Assembly (NCBI GenBank): GCA_039025235.1
Contig: JBCCOS010000014.1
Span: forward strand, 1 to 64,000
Direction: 5' to 3'
DNA length: 64,000 bases
DNA from: MED-G105 sp039025235
GTDB taxonomy: Bacteria; Pseudomonadota; Alphaproteobacteria; Caulobacterales; Parvularculaceae
A program made the position numbers and the translations under genes. Positions 44,759-54,482 of this stretch are shown piece by piece (position 1 is the first letter of the stretch; every line of letters begins with the position of its first letter). The notes below the pieces were generated by a model. The model had not been told where the DNA came from. It was given only the letters and a program-made list of their open reading frames with translations, and searched no databases.

Positions 44759-47278
44759 ATGAACTTCCTTTTTGGCTCAGAGGGCGGCATTACGCACAGG
44801 GACCTTCGGTCTATGGTCGAGCGGGAGCGGTTTTCCGACTTTTTGCCGTGGGTGCGGTATGATTTTGATCGGAATTATTACACCACGATAGACGACAGCT
44901 TCGGTTATATATTTGAGATTGAGCCGGCAACGTATGCTGATGAAAGCGTCGTCGAAGCAATGAACGGGATGATGAATATCGCCTTCGAAAAGGGCACGAT
45001 CGTCCAGTTTGTCTTATTTGCCGATCCGTATCTCGGCGATTTCATGACGCGCTTCATGGGGGCAAAGACGCGGGGCCAGAAGCTCGTCACGGACAATGCA
45101 GCGCATTTCGTACGTCATATCCTCGATAATCAAGAGGGTATGGATCAGTTGTACGGCATTCCGATCCGTAATTTCCGGACCTTTATCTGCGTTAAGTCAA
45201 AAAAGCCGCTTTCTGAGGATTTGGTCTCTGTCACGGAAGAGCAATTGAAGCGGTTCGGCGTGCGGCGCGTTCTACCAGGCGGCAATGAAGGATTGTTGGC
45301 GACGTTTAGGCGGTTTTTCTCTGACATGCGCGCTTCGCGGACCGGTCAGTATGACCAAGGTAAAGCCATCCGTAAGCAAGTCTTGGACGCCGGCGCCGCG
45401 ATCGAGTTTGGCGAGAAGAATGTGCGTTTCGGCGGCCATTTCGGTCGTTGCCTAACGCCGCAAGCCCAGCCGACGCAAGTAACGCCCCATTCTATCAATC
45501 GCCTCGCCGGCGGTATGATGGGATTGATCGATGACGCTGAGCAAATCACTGGACCGTTCATGATCTGCATGAACGTCATCTTTGATGATCCGACGCTTGA
45601 GATCAGCGCCAAGAGTCAAGTGGTGACAATGCAACGGGCAGGGGGCGCTGTCGCTCAGCAATTGTCGAAAATGGTTGAGGAATACCATTGGGCGGTTGAT
45701 GCGATAAAGGGCGAGAAGTTTGTTCGTATCTTACCGAGCGTTTGGGTGTTCGGGTTTGATGAGCAAGAGCTCAGGGACAATGTCGCGCGCGTTCGCCGGC
45801 TTTACGAAAGCCAACAGTACGCGATGCAAGAAGAGTCTTATCTTTCAAAACCGCTTTTTATCGCGTCGCTGCCCCTAGGGTTATATCTCGGCAAATCCAA
45901 CCTCAAAACGCTGGACCGCGATTTCGTCGTTCCAGCTAAGACTGCGGCCGTCATGGCGCCCGTGCAAGGAGATTTTCGCGGCGCTGGCCGCCCTGTTCAG
46001 GTCTTTGTTGGTCGGAAGGGTCAAATCTGCGGGTTCGATCTGTTCAATGCACGCACCAATAATTTCAACTTTCTTGTTTCGGCCGAGTCCGGGGCCGGTA
46101 AATCGTTTCTGCTGAATAATCTCGTCTACCAATATTACGCTGCTGGGTCGGCGATCCGGATCATCGATATCGGCTATTCCTATCAGAAAAACTGTCAGCT
46201 GCTTGGAGGTCGGTTTATTGACGTCGGCGGTGAGCAGGTTGTTCTGAACCCTTTTGATGTTTCTGGCGGCGACGCACAAGACAAAGAGCTCGCCATTCAA
46301 ACCGCGTCTGACGTTCTTGCCTTGATGGCGACATCGGCCGCGGGGTCCGCGCTTAACGATACGCAAATCAATCTTTTGAAGTCGGCCGCAAAGTGGGTCT
46401 TTAAAGAAGGACGTCATATCAAGGGCATCGACGCGGCGCGCGAATACCTGATGACGTTTCCTCTGCATGCATCAGATGCAGATAAAGAAGCCGCAGACGT
46501 TTTGAAGGAATCGGCGCAGCTTCTTGGTTTCAATATTCAAGGGTATTGCTCGGACGGCGAGTATGGGCACTTTTTCAATGGCCCATCGACGCTTCACATT
46601 CAGAACGACGATTTCGTTGTTCTCGAGCTAGAAAAGCTCCGTAACTACAAACAGCTCTTTTCGGTCCTGGTGATTCAGGTGCTGAATTCAGTTACGCAGG
46701 ATCTCTATTTGTCGGATCGAGAACGGGCCCGGTTCATTTTGTTTGAAGAAGCCGCCGCGTTCTTAAAAGACAATATGGCGGGATCTATGTCGCGAACCTT
46801 CGCTGGCGTCATAGAGGCAGGCTTTCGACGTGCACGGAAATATAAGGGCAGTTTTGGCATTGTGTTGCAAAGCGTCTTGGATCTCGAGAGCTTTGGGGAC
46901 GTCGGGCAGGTCGTTTGGGAAAACGCCGCCACGAAATTCTTACTTCAAGGCCAATCCTACGACAAGGCGGCAGACAAGAAGGTCATACCTTATGACGGGT
47001 TTGCCCTCGAACTTTTGAAGTCTGTACGGAACAACAAGCCGAACTATTCGGAGATGTTTATTCAGTCTCCTTACGGATGCGGCGTGGCGCGTCTCGTCGT
47101 CGACCCGCATAGTTACTGGATCAATACGTCTGATCCGAGCGATGTCGCTAGGTTTAACCGACTTGTTGGTAAAGGTCTGACGCCTGCTCAAGCCATCGAT
47201 GTCCTGGTTGAAGACCGTGAAAGCGAAATTCTCGCAAAACGTATAGAAGACTTCTCAAATCGGGTGGCGGCCGAATGA
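44759..47278 (+). CDS. traC: TraC VirB4-type transfer ATPase
   Basis: An 839-residue cytoplasmic/inner-membrane ATPase; F TraC is 875. AESGAGKS at about 442-449 is the Walker A motif (K448), RFILFEEAAAFL near 657 is Walker B. It energises pilus assembly and substrate transfer. It begins five bases after traV ends and overlaps traW by four bases. Confidence 0.95.
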   Translation: MNFLFGSEGGITHRDLRSMVERERFSDFLPWVRYDFDRNYYTTIDDSFGYIFEIEPATYADESVVEAMNGMMNIAFEKGTIVQFVLFADPYLGDFMTRFMGAKTRGQKLVTDNAAHFVRHILDNQEGMDQLYGIPIRNFRTFICVKSKKPLSEDLVSVTEEQLKRFGVRRVLPGGNEGLLATFRRFFSDMRASRTGQYDQGKAIRKQVLDAGAAIEFGEKNVRFGGHFGRCLTPQAQPTQVTPHSINRLAGGMMGLIDDAEQITGPFMICMNVIFDDPTLEISAKSQVVTMQRAGGAVAQQLSKMVEEYHWAVDAIKGEKFVRILPSVWVFGFDEQELRDNVARVRRLYESQQYAMQEESYLSKPLFIASLPLGLYLGKSNLKTLDRDFVVPAKTAAVMAPVQGDFRGAGRPVQVFVGRKGQICGFDLFNARTNNFNFLVSAESGAGKSFLLNNLVYQYYAAGSAIRIIDIGYSYQKNCQLLGGRFIDVGGEQVVLNPFDVSGGDAQDKELAIQTASDVLALMATSAAGSALNDTQINLLKSAAKWVFKEGRHIKGIDAAREYLMTFPLHASDADKEAADVLKESAQLLGFNIQGYCSDGEYGHFFNGPSTLHIQNDDFVVLELEKLRNYKQLFSVLVIQVLNSVTQDLYLSDRERARFILFEEAAAFLKDNMAGSMSRTFAGVIEAGFRRARKYKGSFGIVLQSVLDLESFGDVGQVVWENAATKFLLQGQSYDKAADKKVIPYDGFALELLKSVRNNKPNYSEMFIQSPYGCGVARLVVDPHSYWINTSDPSDVARFNRLVGKGLTPAQAIDVLVEDRESEILAKRIEDFSNRVAAE

Positions 47279-47913
47279 GGACTTCTGCACCATATCTCTG
47301 GGCTGTCGCCGTTTTCTGTTTTGGCGGTTTGCAAGCATCTGCGAGCGAAGGTCCGACCATTGGCGCCGTCTATGACATTATCGAGCCCGACGCACTTCTG
47401 GAAATAGAGAGCGCCGTTGCTGGCAAGTCGATCACCTTGGACGACTTTGGCGACTCCGATCATTGGTCGGCGACGCAATCGCAACGCTTGGCCGTAGCGC
47501 AGAAGAACAGAACCCGCGACGTCATACCTTGGTTCTCTTTGCCCTTTGATATCCCAAACCCAGAAGGTGGAATACTCTATCCGCAGGGCTACACATTTAA
47601 CCCTCTAGAATACGTCCGTTTACCGAACACGTTATGGATTGTCCGTGAGGATCAACTTGAATGGGCATTTGAGAACTCAGGCACATTCGACATGATTATT
47701 CTATCGGGTGGCAACGCGCTTAAGCAGAGTAACCAGCGTCAACATCCTGTCTTCATGTTGGAGTCACAACTTTCGGCGCGACTTAATCTCGAGTTTGCGC
47801 CGTCCAAAGTATGGCAGGACGGCACAGTATTAAAGGTACAAGAGTTCGTTCCGGTTCCGGCCGACTCTGGCGATTCAGAGTCGATAAAAGAATTGACGGA
47901 GGCGAGCAAATGA
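47275..47913 (+). CDS. traW: TraW transfer protein
   Basis: A 212-residue periplasmic protein (F TraW 210) with a signal peptide (residues 1-23, ending ASA). It contains DVIPWFSLPFDIPNPEG, the family landmark, and MIILSGGN. It acts with TraU and TrbC in pilus assembly. It overlaps traC and traU by four bases each. Confidence 0.9.
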   Translation: MRTSAPYLWAVAVFCFGGLQASASEGPTIGAVYDIIEPDALLEIESAVAGKSITLDDFGDSDHWSATQSQRLAVAQKNRTRDVIPWFSLPFDIPNPEGGILYPQGYTFNPLEYVRLPNTLWIVREDQLEWAFENSGTFDMIILSGGNALKQSNQRQHPVFMLESQLSARLNLEFAPSKVWQDGTVLKVQEFVPVPADSGDSESIKELTEASK

Positions 47914-48884
47914 GACGTCTCCTCGTCACTGTCATCTTTCTATGCTTGAGCGGTATTGGCGGCGTTGCAAACGCGTCTCCGTGCAATGACGGCTTCATCA
48001 ATCCTCTCACCAAGACGTCTTGGCAGTGCATATTTCCGATTGAGATCGGCGGCGTTTCGATAGGGAAGCGGACTCCGCTCGATAAAGGCAATCCAAAGAG
48101 CCCGATATGTATTTGCCCGTCGAGCTTTGGGATCCCCTTGCCTGGCATACGCGTCAATTTCTGGAATCCAAGTCGCTGGATCGACACCGTTGAAAACCCC
48201 GGTTGTTTGATGGCGCTCGGCGTTGATGTCATGGGTGAAACGGGCAGGCTACACGGGACAACTCGCAATGATCCCGGTCAGGCGTCGTCGCTGACATTTG
48301 CACAAATGCACTACTACATTTCGCCGCTCTGGGCGCTCGTCGGATTGTTTTCGGACCTCCCTTGCTTGCGAGACGAAGGCTTCGACGTCGCGTTGATTTC
48401 TGAGATCTTGCCGACTTACCAAAACGAAGTCCTTGGCGCGATACTCAATCCCGAAGCAATACTCTTCGGAAACCCTGCCGCGGTCTTGGCATGCGTCGCC
48501 GATGCGGCCCGCGCGAATACAGGCGGCACGTTTGATCCCTTGTTTTGGTGCATGGGCGGTTGGGGAAGCGTCTACCCATTAGGCGGGCACTCCACATCCG
48601 GCGATATCGTCGAAGCAAACGCGGCCATTGCCGCAAAGCAGATATTCCTAATGGGACGTCTCGGCCTCCTTCGGATTTATGATCGAAGCGGCTGCTATGA
48701 AACGCCGGCGCCGATCTGGAAGAAGTCTCGATTTAAGCTCCAAGAGATGGAGCCGGTGAAATCTGGACGATGCGTCAATATCGGTCGCACGGGATTGTTA
48801 TGGACGGCCCTGAAACACCCGCCGCATAAGGATAATTACGCGTGGAACGTATTTGAAAAGGTCTTTTGTTGTGTACGACCTTAG
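47910..48884 (+). CDS. traU: TraU transfer protein
   Basis: A 324-residue periplasmic protein (F TraU 330) with a signal peptide (residues 1-22). ATG 47910 overlaps the traW stop (ATGA), so I prefer it to an earlier in-frame start inside traW. It is Cys-rich with GFINPLTKTSWQCIFPI and FWCMGGWGSVYPL, conserved TraU sequences. It is needed for DNA transfer and pilus assembly, and likely depends on DsbC. It overlaps the next gene by about 14 bases. Confidence 0.92.
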   Translation: MRRLLVTVIFLCLSGIGGVANASPCNDGFINPLTKTSWQCIFPIEIGGVSIGKRTPLDKGNPKSPICICPSSFGIPLPGIRVNFWNPSRWIDTVENPGCLMALGVDVMGETGRLHGTTRNDPGQASSLTFAQMHYYISPLWALVGLFSDLPCLRDEGFDVALISEILPTYQNEVLGAILNPEAILFGNPAAVLACVADAARANTGGTFDPLFWCMGGWGSVYPLGGHSTSGDIVEANAAIAAKQIFLMGRLGLLRIYDRSGCYETPAPIWKKSRFKLQEMEPVKSGRCVNIGRTGLLWTALKHPPHKDNYAWNVFEKVFCCVRP

Positions 48885-50895
48885 TCAAATACGAGTGGCT
48901 GTGCAAACCGTGTGCTCAACTCAACTATCCGCTCAGACCCACGTATGGACGGCGCTCAGTATCGCGATTGCAGTAGTCTTGTTTCCACTCTGGGCCGCGT
49001 TCGCGCAAACGCCTGAGCAACGCGCGGAAGATATTGTCGACTCCACGAAGAGCCATTGGGACAGCTATGAGGCAGTAGAAAAAAACCTCTCCGCGCCCTT
49101 GAATGATGCGGCGACCTTCTCAACCTTTGACGACGCCACCACCTTCGCCGAGCCGATCGCCTGCCTTTCGTCTGATGCGTTTTTGGAGGTCTTTTTCGCC
49201 CCTGGCGCTGGCGGCGATCTTGCTCCGGTGATTGCGAGACAGGACACGGATTTCGACGGCGTATTTGATGTTAATCAGACCCTTCCAGCAGCCGTATCAG
49301 GCGTTTGCGCCAACGGCGTCATCAGCTGTACGCCTGGAACCTGGTCCGGATGCCAGGGGAATAAATGGGTCGCCGATCCGTCCTCTTCTGTTCTCGGTTT
49401 AAGTCCCACGCCAATAGACGAATTGGGCGGCTGTTACTGTGTCAACGATAGTTGCGGAACCAATCTCGCTTTTTTGAACGAACACACAATCCTCTCGGAT
49501 CTATCCGGTGGGATGGCCGGCGCTCTCATGCAAGTGGATCCGAGGTACGCCGTTTCAACGGTTGGGCGCGCGCCATTCCAAATCACGCTGTCTGGTCAAT
49601 CGACGACCGCGTGCCGAACGCCTCCAGCGTTAACCCAAACGGCTTATGAGTCGGACCCTGCCAAGATGGCTATCGATGCGACGTCTGCGGCGTCGACGGA
49701 TCCACTCTTTGCGAAAATCAAGAGTCTGCCGGCAGGGGCGTCAACGAGCACGACGGACGTTTCGTGTGAAATTGAAAAGCTGGCGGTTGTTGACGACGAC
49801 GTGGCGTCGATCGTTCAAGTCAGCGGCAGTGGTGAATACTCCATTGATATAATCAACGCGAATGAAATGGTTCTTACGCTTGGGCGCGAGGGAAACAACT
49901 ATCTCAGTGGAAGTTGCAACACGGGATACATAGATAACTACAAAATTCAAGTGACGAATCCCGCCGCTTTAGTTTCTGTCGTTCTAGAGAACGGCCGCGT
50001 CGACGATGATCTACAGTTACATCGGGACGGCGCGACTCTCGTCTTTGCGCGACGATCCAATTTCACAAATTATACGGGCGGGCGACCGGGCAAATGCGGC
50101 GGGAATAAGAACGACAAATTCACCGTCAACCAAGATCTCACGGCCATCTTCTCTGCCGGCGCTCCGCATGACTTTAGATTGAGAACGGTCGTAAGCGGCA
50201 AAGGCGAAAGATTCCTGAAAATTCGCTTTCGCACGACGTGCGCGGTCAATCGATCGATTGTCGATACATGCGCGACGTTTGCAAGCGATTCTGGTTGTAA
50301 TCTCCATCAAGAACAAGTCGATGGCGTGACGACGTACCTCAATGGCGCCGCAACGGGATTAACGCCGCTCCCTTCCACAAGAACCCTCGGCTCTGGCGCT
50401 TGCATCATCGATGTGACTGAACCTTGGTGGCGGCGCGATCGAACGTATCGATGCACGGCGACCGGTACAGGATCCGATTTGCCCGTCCCAGATCTCGACC
50501 GCGTCACTTACATTTACGAAAACTCGACAAACGCGACTTGGTCTGATCGCTATACGGATAGTGCCGGCGCAGTGATTACAAGTTCGGGAAGCTTAAACCC
50601 GCCTGAGCCTGTTGTGATCGATGAGTGTGAAATGGTCTGCAAGACGACACGCGCTTATCAGAACAGACATGTCACCCTGACCGGTACAGCCGGCGATCTT
50701 CAAACCGATAGGACGGATGTGGAGTTCGCTTTTCATGCTTGTTCTGCTGGCGTTTGCCCAGCGGGGCCTGGCGAAACCGTCGTCACCCCCTGTGGCTGCG
50801 TCGATTCTTTCCCGGAAGCCATGGTGATGATGCAAGCAGTTCGCCTCGGCGCGAGAGATTTGATATGTACGACCGGCACGCCACAACCGTTTTAG
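48871..50895 (+). CDS. traN: TraN-like mating-pair protein, N-terminal part
   Basis: About 674 residues, Cys-rich, from GTG 48871 (AAAGG nine bases upstream); a TTG at 48853 is an alternative. A signal peptide ends at AAFAQ. The C-terminal end, with CGCVDSFPEAMVMMQAVR and DLIC, matches the middle of long TraN proteins, but the frame then stops. The Cys-rich C-terminal TraN domain is encoded by the next gene. Mature TraN sits in the outer membrane of the donor and stabilises the mating pair by contacting a recipient receptor; the variable N-terminal part is expected to set specificity. The two frames overlap by 31 bases. Confidence 0.8.
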   Translation: MYDLSQIRVAVQTVCSTQLSAQTHVWTALSIAIAVVLFPLWAAFAQTPEQRAEDIVDSTKSHWDSYEAVEKNLSAPLNDAATFSTFDDATTFAEPIACLSSDAFLEVFFAPGAGGDLAPVIARQDTDFDGVFDVNQTLPAAVSGVCANGVISCTPGTWSGCQGNKWVADPSSSVLGLSPTPIDELGGCYCVNDSCGTNLAFLNEHTILSDLSGGMAGALMQVDPRYAVSTVGRAPFQITLSGQSTTACRTPPALTQTAYESDPAKMAIDATSAASTDPLFAKIKSLPAGASTSTTDVSCEIEKLAVVDDDVASIVQVSGSGEYSIDIINANEMVLTLGREGNNYLSGSCNTGYIDNYKIQVTNPAALVSVVLENGRVDDDLQLHRDGATLVFARRSNFTNYTGGRPGKCGGNKNDKFTVNQDLTAIFSAGAPHDFRLRTVVSGKGERFLKIRFRTTCAVNRSIVDTCATFASDSGCNLHQEQVDGVTTYLNGAATGLTPLPSTRTLGSGACIIDVTEPWWRRDRTYRCTATGTGSDLPVPDLDRVTYIYENSTNATWSDRYTDSAGAVITSSGSLNPPEPVVIDECEMVCKTTRAYQNRHVTLTGTAGDLQTDRTDVEFAFHACSAGVCPAGPGETVVTPCGCVDSFPEAMVMMQAVRLGARDLICTTGTPQPF

Positions 50896-52115
50896 GGCGG
50901 ATAGGAATCATTGTTTGCGCGGGACTGTTCATGATCAGTCCGGCAAGCGCGCAATTCATGTGTTTTCAGGATGTAGACGGCGACGGGGACGTCGATGGCT
51001 TCAATGAAAGCGCAACGTGCAGCGCTGGCTCGCTTTGCCCGTTGGACAAAGTTGCGTGCACCGTTGCGCCGCCGCTTTTCATTTGTCCAACGACTGGCGC
51101 CTTATCAAGCGCTTGCACGACATCGGGCGGTACCTGTGACTACCCAAACCCTTCCGACCCCGCCGACACGATCGCCGTTGCGTGCGTCGTCGATCCGGCG
51201 CCTCCTCCTCCGCCCCCCTCTTCGTCGATGGCGACATGTCCTTTAAACCCGGCAACAGCGTGTACCATCGACGTCGATGGTGTTTCGAAATGCTCACTTT
51301 TGGCGTGCGCCGATGTCGCCAGCACGCCGCCGACCAATGAATCTCGAGTACGAGAGCATATCGTCGACGATGGCGCGAGAGATCCGTACGGCGCCTGCAT
51401 CGATGAGATGAGGATATTCTCCGGCTTTGAAATGGATTGTCGGCCGCCGGGGGCTCAGACCGTCTTTAAAAATTGCTGTAAGGATCGTGGAAAGATCATT
51501 ACCGATAGCGGCGGCGGAGGGATCGCTGGTTCCATTGCTGGCGTACAAGGAACGATCCAAGGATTTCAGGCTGTATTCTCTGGCATGAAGGCGGCACACG
51601 CAGCCTACCAGGCGGGAGCGACCGCCGCTGGCGCAGCGAGTTCCGGGTTTTCCGCGGCGATCGTTGCTTTTGACCCTGTTTCCCTTGCGGCGGCGGCCGC
51701 GCTTTCTCTCATTGTGGATCTGTTGAACCTCGGTTGTGACGCCCAGGATATGGAGACCGGAATGTTGCGGGGCTCCGGTATGTGTCACGAGGTCGGCGAG
51801 TACTGCTCAGTAAAGATATTTGGATGCATACAGAAGAAAAAGGCCCATTGCTGTTTTAATTCGAAGCTTGGGCGGATCATCCAAGAGCAAGGGCGCCCGC
51901 AACTGACGGCGTTTACAAGCCTCCCCGAAATGTGGGGGACGCCCAAACAACCCATGTGTCGTGGCTTTACGCCAGAAGAATTCCAGGCGCTCGATTTCTC
52001 CGCAATCGATTTATCCGAGTACTACAGCGAACTCGCTCTCGAAACCGAGACGACGATGAAAACGATCGTAGAAGAAGGCGTCGATGATTATGCGACCACG
52101 AACGGCGTTAACTAG
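50865..52115 (+). CDS. traN: TraN-like protein, C-terminal part with its own signal peptide
   Basis: A 416-residue protein. ATG 50865, preceded by GAGAGA, opens a good signal peptide ending PASAQ, so this is not just a frameshift tail. The sequence holds CPL-x-D repeats early and the conserved TraN C-terminus: CCKDRG, LGCDAQD, HEVGEYCS, HCCFNSKLGRIIQEQGR and CRGFTPEEFQALDF. In F and most relatives both parts are one polypeptide. Here they may assemble as two secreted subunits. It overlaps the previous gene by 31 bases and trbC by 32. Confidence 0.85.
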   Translation: MYDRHATTVLGRIGIIVCAGLFMISPASAQFMCFQDVDGDGDVDGFNESATCSAGSLCPLDKVACTVAPPLFICPTTGALSSACTTSGGTCDYPNPSDPADTIAVACVVDPAPPPPPPSSSMATCPLNPATACTIDVDGVSKCSLLACADVASTPPTNESRVREHIVDDGARDPYGACIDEMRIFSGFEMDCRPPGAQTVFKNCCKDRGKIITDSGGGGIAGSIAGVQGTIQGFQAVFSGMKAAHAAYQAGATAAGAASSGFSAAIVAFDPVSLAAAAALSLIVDLLNLGCDAQDMETGMLRGSGMCHEVGEYCSVKIFGCIQKKKAHCCFNSKLGRIIQEQGRPQLTAFTSLPEMWGTPKQPMCRGFTPEEFQALDFSAIDLSEYYSELALETETTMKTIVEEGVDDYATTNGVN

Positions 52116-52908
52116 AGCGGCGGCTCTATTGCCCATGTTCTCTGTCACCGTCCCTTGCGTTGCGCAAGAGGAAACAGCGGAACCGACGCCGCGCGTCCAC
52201 GGTGAAAAAATATCCGAGAAAAGCGTCCTAGATCTGGGCGCCATCGCGAGGAACGCCGCTTCGGCCGCTGTTCAAGCGTCTGAAGCGAATACTCAGATTA
52301 CGTCGAGGGCGGAGGCGACCGCGAGAGCGGCGCAAAGCGAAGCAATGCAGGCGCTTATTGGAGAAATGACGCCTCAAGTTTTGCGTGCGCTCGGCGTGGA
52401 GGACGAAGTGGAAACAGCGTCAGGTTCTGATGCCCCCCCACAGGATCGACCAGAGCTAGCCATGCTCGTTTTCGCTTCGTCCTCAATTCCGATGGAAACC
52501 ATGCGCGCCTTTGCGCAACAAGTAGAAGCAATCGGCGGCGCTATTGTATTGAGAGGCGCCGTTGGCGGCCTCGAAGCGCTCGGGCCGACCGTCGACTACA
52601 TCATGGACGTTCTTCGTGTCGACCCATCATGTTCCGGCGTGGATTGCGATATGCGCGAAGTCTCCGTGCTCATTGACCCTGTTCTTTTTCGTCAGGCCGG
52701 CGTTACGCGCGTGCCGGCCGTCGCCGTCGTCGATCACGATCCGTTCCAGTCTTACTGCGAACGCGTCTCCGATGACGCATTACACGGCCAATGGCGCATC
52801 ACCTATGGTGACGCTTCATTAGCGGGTCATTTATCGACGCTCGCATCGCTTGGGGACTTTCGCGCGCGTCGATTGGAAATAGCCTTGAACAAGGAGGCGT
52901 TGGAATGA
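52084..52908 (+). CDS. trbC: TrbC F-type pilus assembly protein
   Basis: A 274-residue periplasmic protein (F TrbC 212) with a signal peptide (about residues 1-28, ending CVAQ). An Ala-rich helix follows, then the conserved domain LAMLVFASSSIPMETMRAF and RVPAVAVVDHDP, typical of type-F TrbC. An AAGG site lies before ATG 52084. It works with TraW in pilus assembly. It overlaps the TraN C-part by 32 bases and the S26 peptidase by four. Confidence 0.88.
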   Translation: MIMRPRTALTRAAALLPMFSVTVPCVAQEETAEPTPRVHGEKISEKSVLDLGAIARNAASAAVQASEANTQITSRAEATARAAQSEAMQALIGEMTPQVLRALGVEDEVETASGSDAPPQDRPELAMLVFASSSIPMETMRAFAQQVEAIGGAIVLRGAVGGLEALGPTVDYIMDVLRVDPSCSGVDCDMREVSVLIDPVLFRQAGVTRVPAVAVVDHDPFQSYCERVSDDALHGQWRITYGDASLAGHLSTLASLGDFRARRLEIALNKEALE

Positions 52909-53378
52909 TCCGGGTTCGCGCGATTGGGTATTTCAAGGCTGCGCTTGTCTTTGCGCTTCCCATCGCAGTTTTGGCGCCTGTAATGGGTCGCATTGTACTT
53001 AATGGAACGCCTTCGGTGAAGGCCAGCATCTTCTGGAAGACGCCAGACCAGGCGATCGAGAAGGGCGATTTCGTCATGGCGCCGGCGCGTCACCCCTACA
53101 TTCCGCCCAATTATCCCTATCTCACGAAGATCGCAATGTGCTTTCCGGGGGATCGCCTAAAATTCGAAGCGGGTCGATTTTCGTGCAATGGCGTCCCGCT
53201 CAATCAAACTAAGAAAGAAACATTAACCGGAGCGCCCCTTGAGCCCTTCCAATGGAACGACGCGGTGATCCCGCCCGGAAAGGTATTTATCGGCTCTCCG
53301 CACCCGGATGGGTTTGATAGCCGTTATCTTGGATTTTTCGCCATCGAAGAGCTGACGCGTTTGGAGGCTCTCATATGA
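52905..53378 (+). CDS. TraF/TrhF-like S26 signal peptidase
   Basis: A 157-residue S26-family peptidase with an N-terminal membrane helix (about residues 10-28). The catalytic Ser is S37 in GTPSVKASIFW and the general base Lys is K75 in YLTKIAMCFPGD, the same layout as the RP4 TraF maturation protease. It probably trims a Tra precursor, for example the pilin. It overlaps trbC and traF by four bases each. Confidence 0.88.
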   Translation: MIRVRAIGYFKAALVFALPIAVLAPVMGRIVLNGTPSVKASIFWKTPDQAIEKGDFVMAPARHPYIPPNYPYLTKIAMCFPGDRLKFEAGRFSCNGVPLNQTKKETLTGAPLEPFQWNDAVIPPGKVFIGSPHPDGFDSRYLGFFAIEELTRLEALI

Positions 53379-54190
53379 AAAATCTGGTTCACCTTCTTTT
53401 CCTTGTCGTCCTCGGCACCAGCGGTCAGGCGGTCTCAGCACCAAACATAGACCAGTCGCCGTCTGCGGACGATGGCTACTGGTTCTATAAGGAGCCTGCT
53501 GAAGACTCTAAAGCTTCCGATCCTGAACGACCTATCATTCCAGAAAAGGCCCAGCTTGCCATGATGGCGCCGAGCGACGTCCAGGATCTGTTGGATCGCC
53601 AATTGGACTACGCATTGACGGTGCAGACGACCGATGCCGTGGCCGATTATTATCGTTTAATTGATTTCTCCCGACGTCGCTCTCGGGCTTTTGCTGCTCT
53701 CACCAATGTTGTTCTCCTCGAAAACCCTGAACTGAACGCCCGATCGGCGTATCCGGTGACGAACGCCGGTAGGGACGAGCTCGTCCGCCGACGCGAAGGC
53801 GAGCGCTCCGTCCGGTTGCAGCAGGAGCGAAACGCGTTCGCATTGATCATGTTCTCCCGGAAAACCTGTACGCACTGCTTATCGCAATGGAATGTCCTTC
53901 AATATTTCGCGGACCGAACGGGATGGATCGTCAATAAGGTTGATGTCGACGAAGAGCCGCAAAAAGCTGCGCGCTTCGGCGTTCAGGCGTCGCCAGTCAC
54001 AGTGATGATCCGTCGAAATTCTAATCAATGGTTCACCGTCGCGGTTGGAAGCGAGTCGTTTCCTGTGATCGCCGACAACGCCTATCGCGGGATCCGGCTG
54101 CTTAACGGTGAGATCGACGGCCGGCAGTTTTTCAATGGGGAAGGGGACGATGGCGGCTTCTTTGATCCGCGTGTCTCCGTCAATGAGTAA
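53375..54190 (+). CDS. traF: TraF F-type pilus assembly thioredoxin-fold protein
   Basis: A 271-residue periplasmic protein (F TraF 247) with a signal peptide (residues 1-22). The C-terminal thioredoxin fold carries C165-T-H-C168 within FSRKTCTHCLSQW, and VQASPVTVM gives the cis-Pro region. F TraF itself lacks the CxxC pair, whereas TrbB and many TraF relatives keep it, so this protein is probably redox active and complements DsbC. It overlaps the preceding peptidase gene by four bases. Confidence 0.88.
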   Translation: MKNLVHLLFLVVLGTSGQAVSAPNIDQSPSADDGYWFYKEPAEDSKASDPERPIIPEKAQLAMMAPSDVQDLLDRQLDYALTVQTTDAVADYYRLIDFSRRRSRAFAALTNVVLLENPELNARSAYPVTNAGRDELVRRREGERSVRLQQERNAFALIMFSRKTCTHCLSQWNVLQYFADRTGWIVNKVDVDEEPQKAARFGVQASPVTVMIRRNSNQWFTVAVGSESFPVIADNAYRGIRLLNGEIDGRQFFNGEGDDGGFFDPRVSVNE

Positions 54191-54200
54191 TGAGGAAGGT

Positions 54201-54482
54201 ATGAGTTGGAGTAGGACTTTCTTTGTCCGCCCAATGAGGGACTACAGTCTCCATCGGACGAATGGAATAGTGACTATCGCCCCGTGTTCAGAAAGGCATG
54301 CAAATCTCTGGACGGTTTTCGAAAAAATACCACAAGGACGTCTCGTCGTCATCCGAGATTGTAAGAGCCGTTCTTATGCGGAACGATTAGCAATAAAGTT
54401 GCGAGCGAACGCGCAAACGCGAGATTGTCCTAGACGGTCCAGCACACGAGTTCAAAAGTGTGGCAGAGCATCAGATGGATAG
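54201..54482 (+). CDS. Small basic hypothetical protein in tra operon
   Basis: 93 residues from ATG 54201 (GAGGAAGG just upstream); an ATG at 54183, overlapping the traF stop, is possible. The protein is basic, with many Arg and some Cys, and no hydrophobic segment, so it is cytoplasmic. I recognise no family. ANLWTVFEKIPQGRLVVI is its most regular stretch. It lies 10 bases after traF and overlaps the DnaA-like gene by 23 bases, so it belongs to the operon. Confidence 0.55.
   Translation: MSWSRTFFVRPMRDYSLHRTNGIVTIAPCSERHANLWTVFEKIPQGRLVVIRDCKSRSYAERLAIKLRANAQTRDCPRRSSTRVQKCGRASDG

Noticed and set aside
44108..44760. traV as two separate intact genes
   Set aside because: Each half carries only one part of the TraV family pattern and the second half lacks a plausible start at its homologous boundary, so a frameshifted single gene is the better reading.
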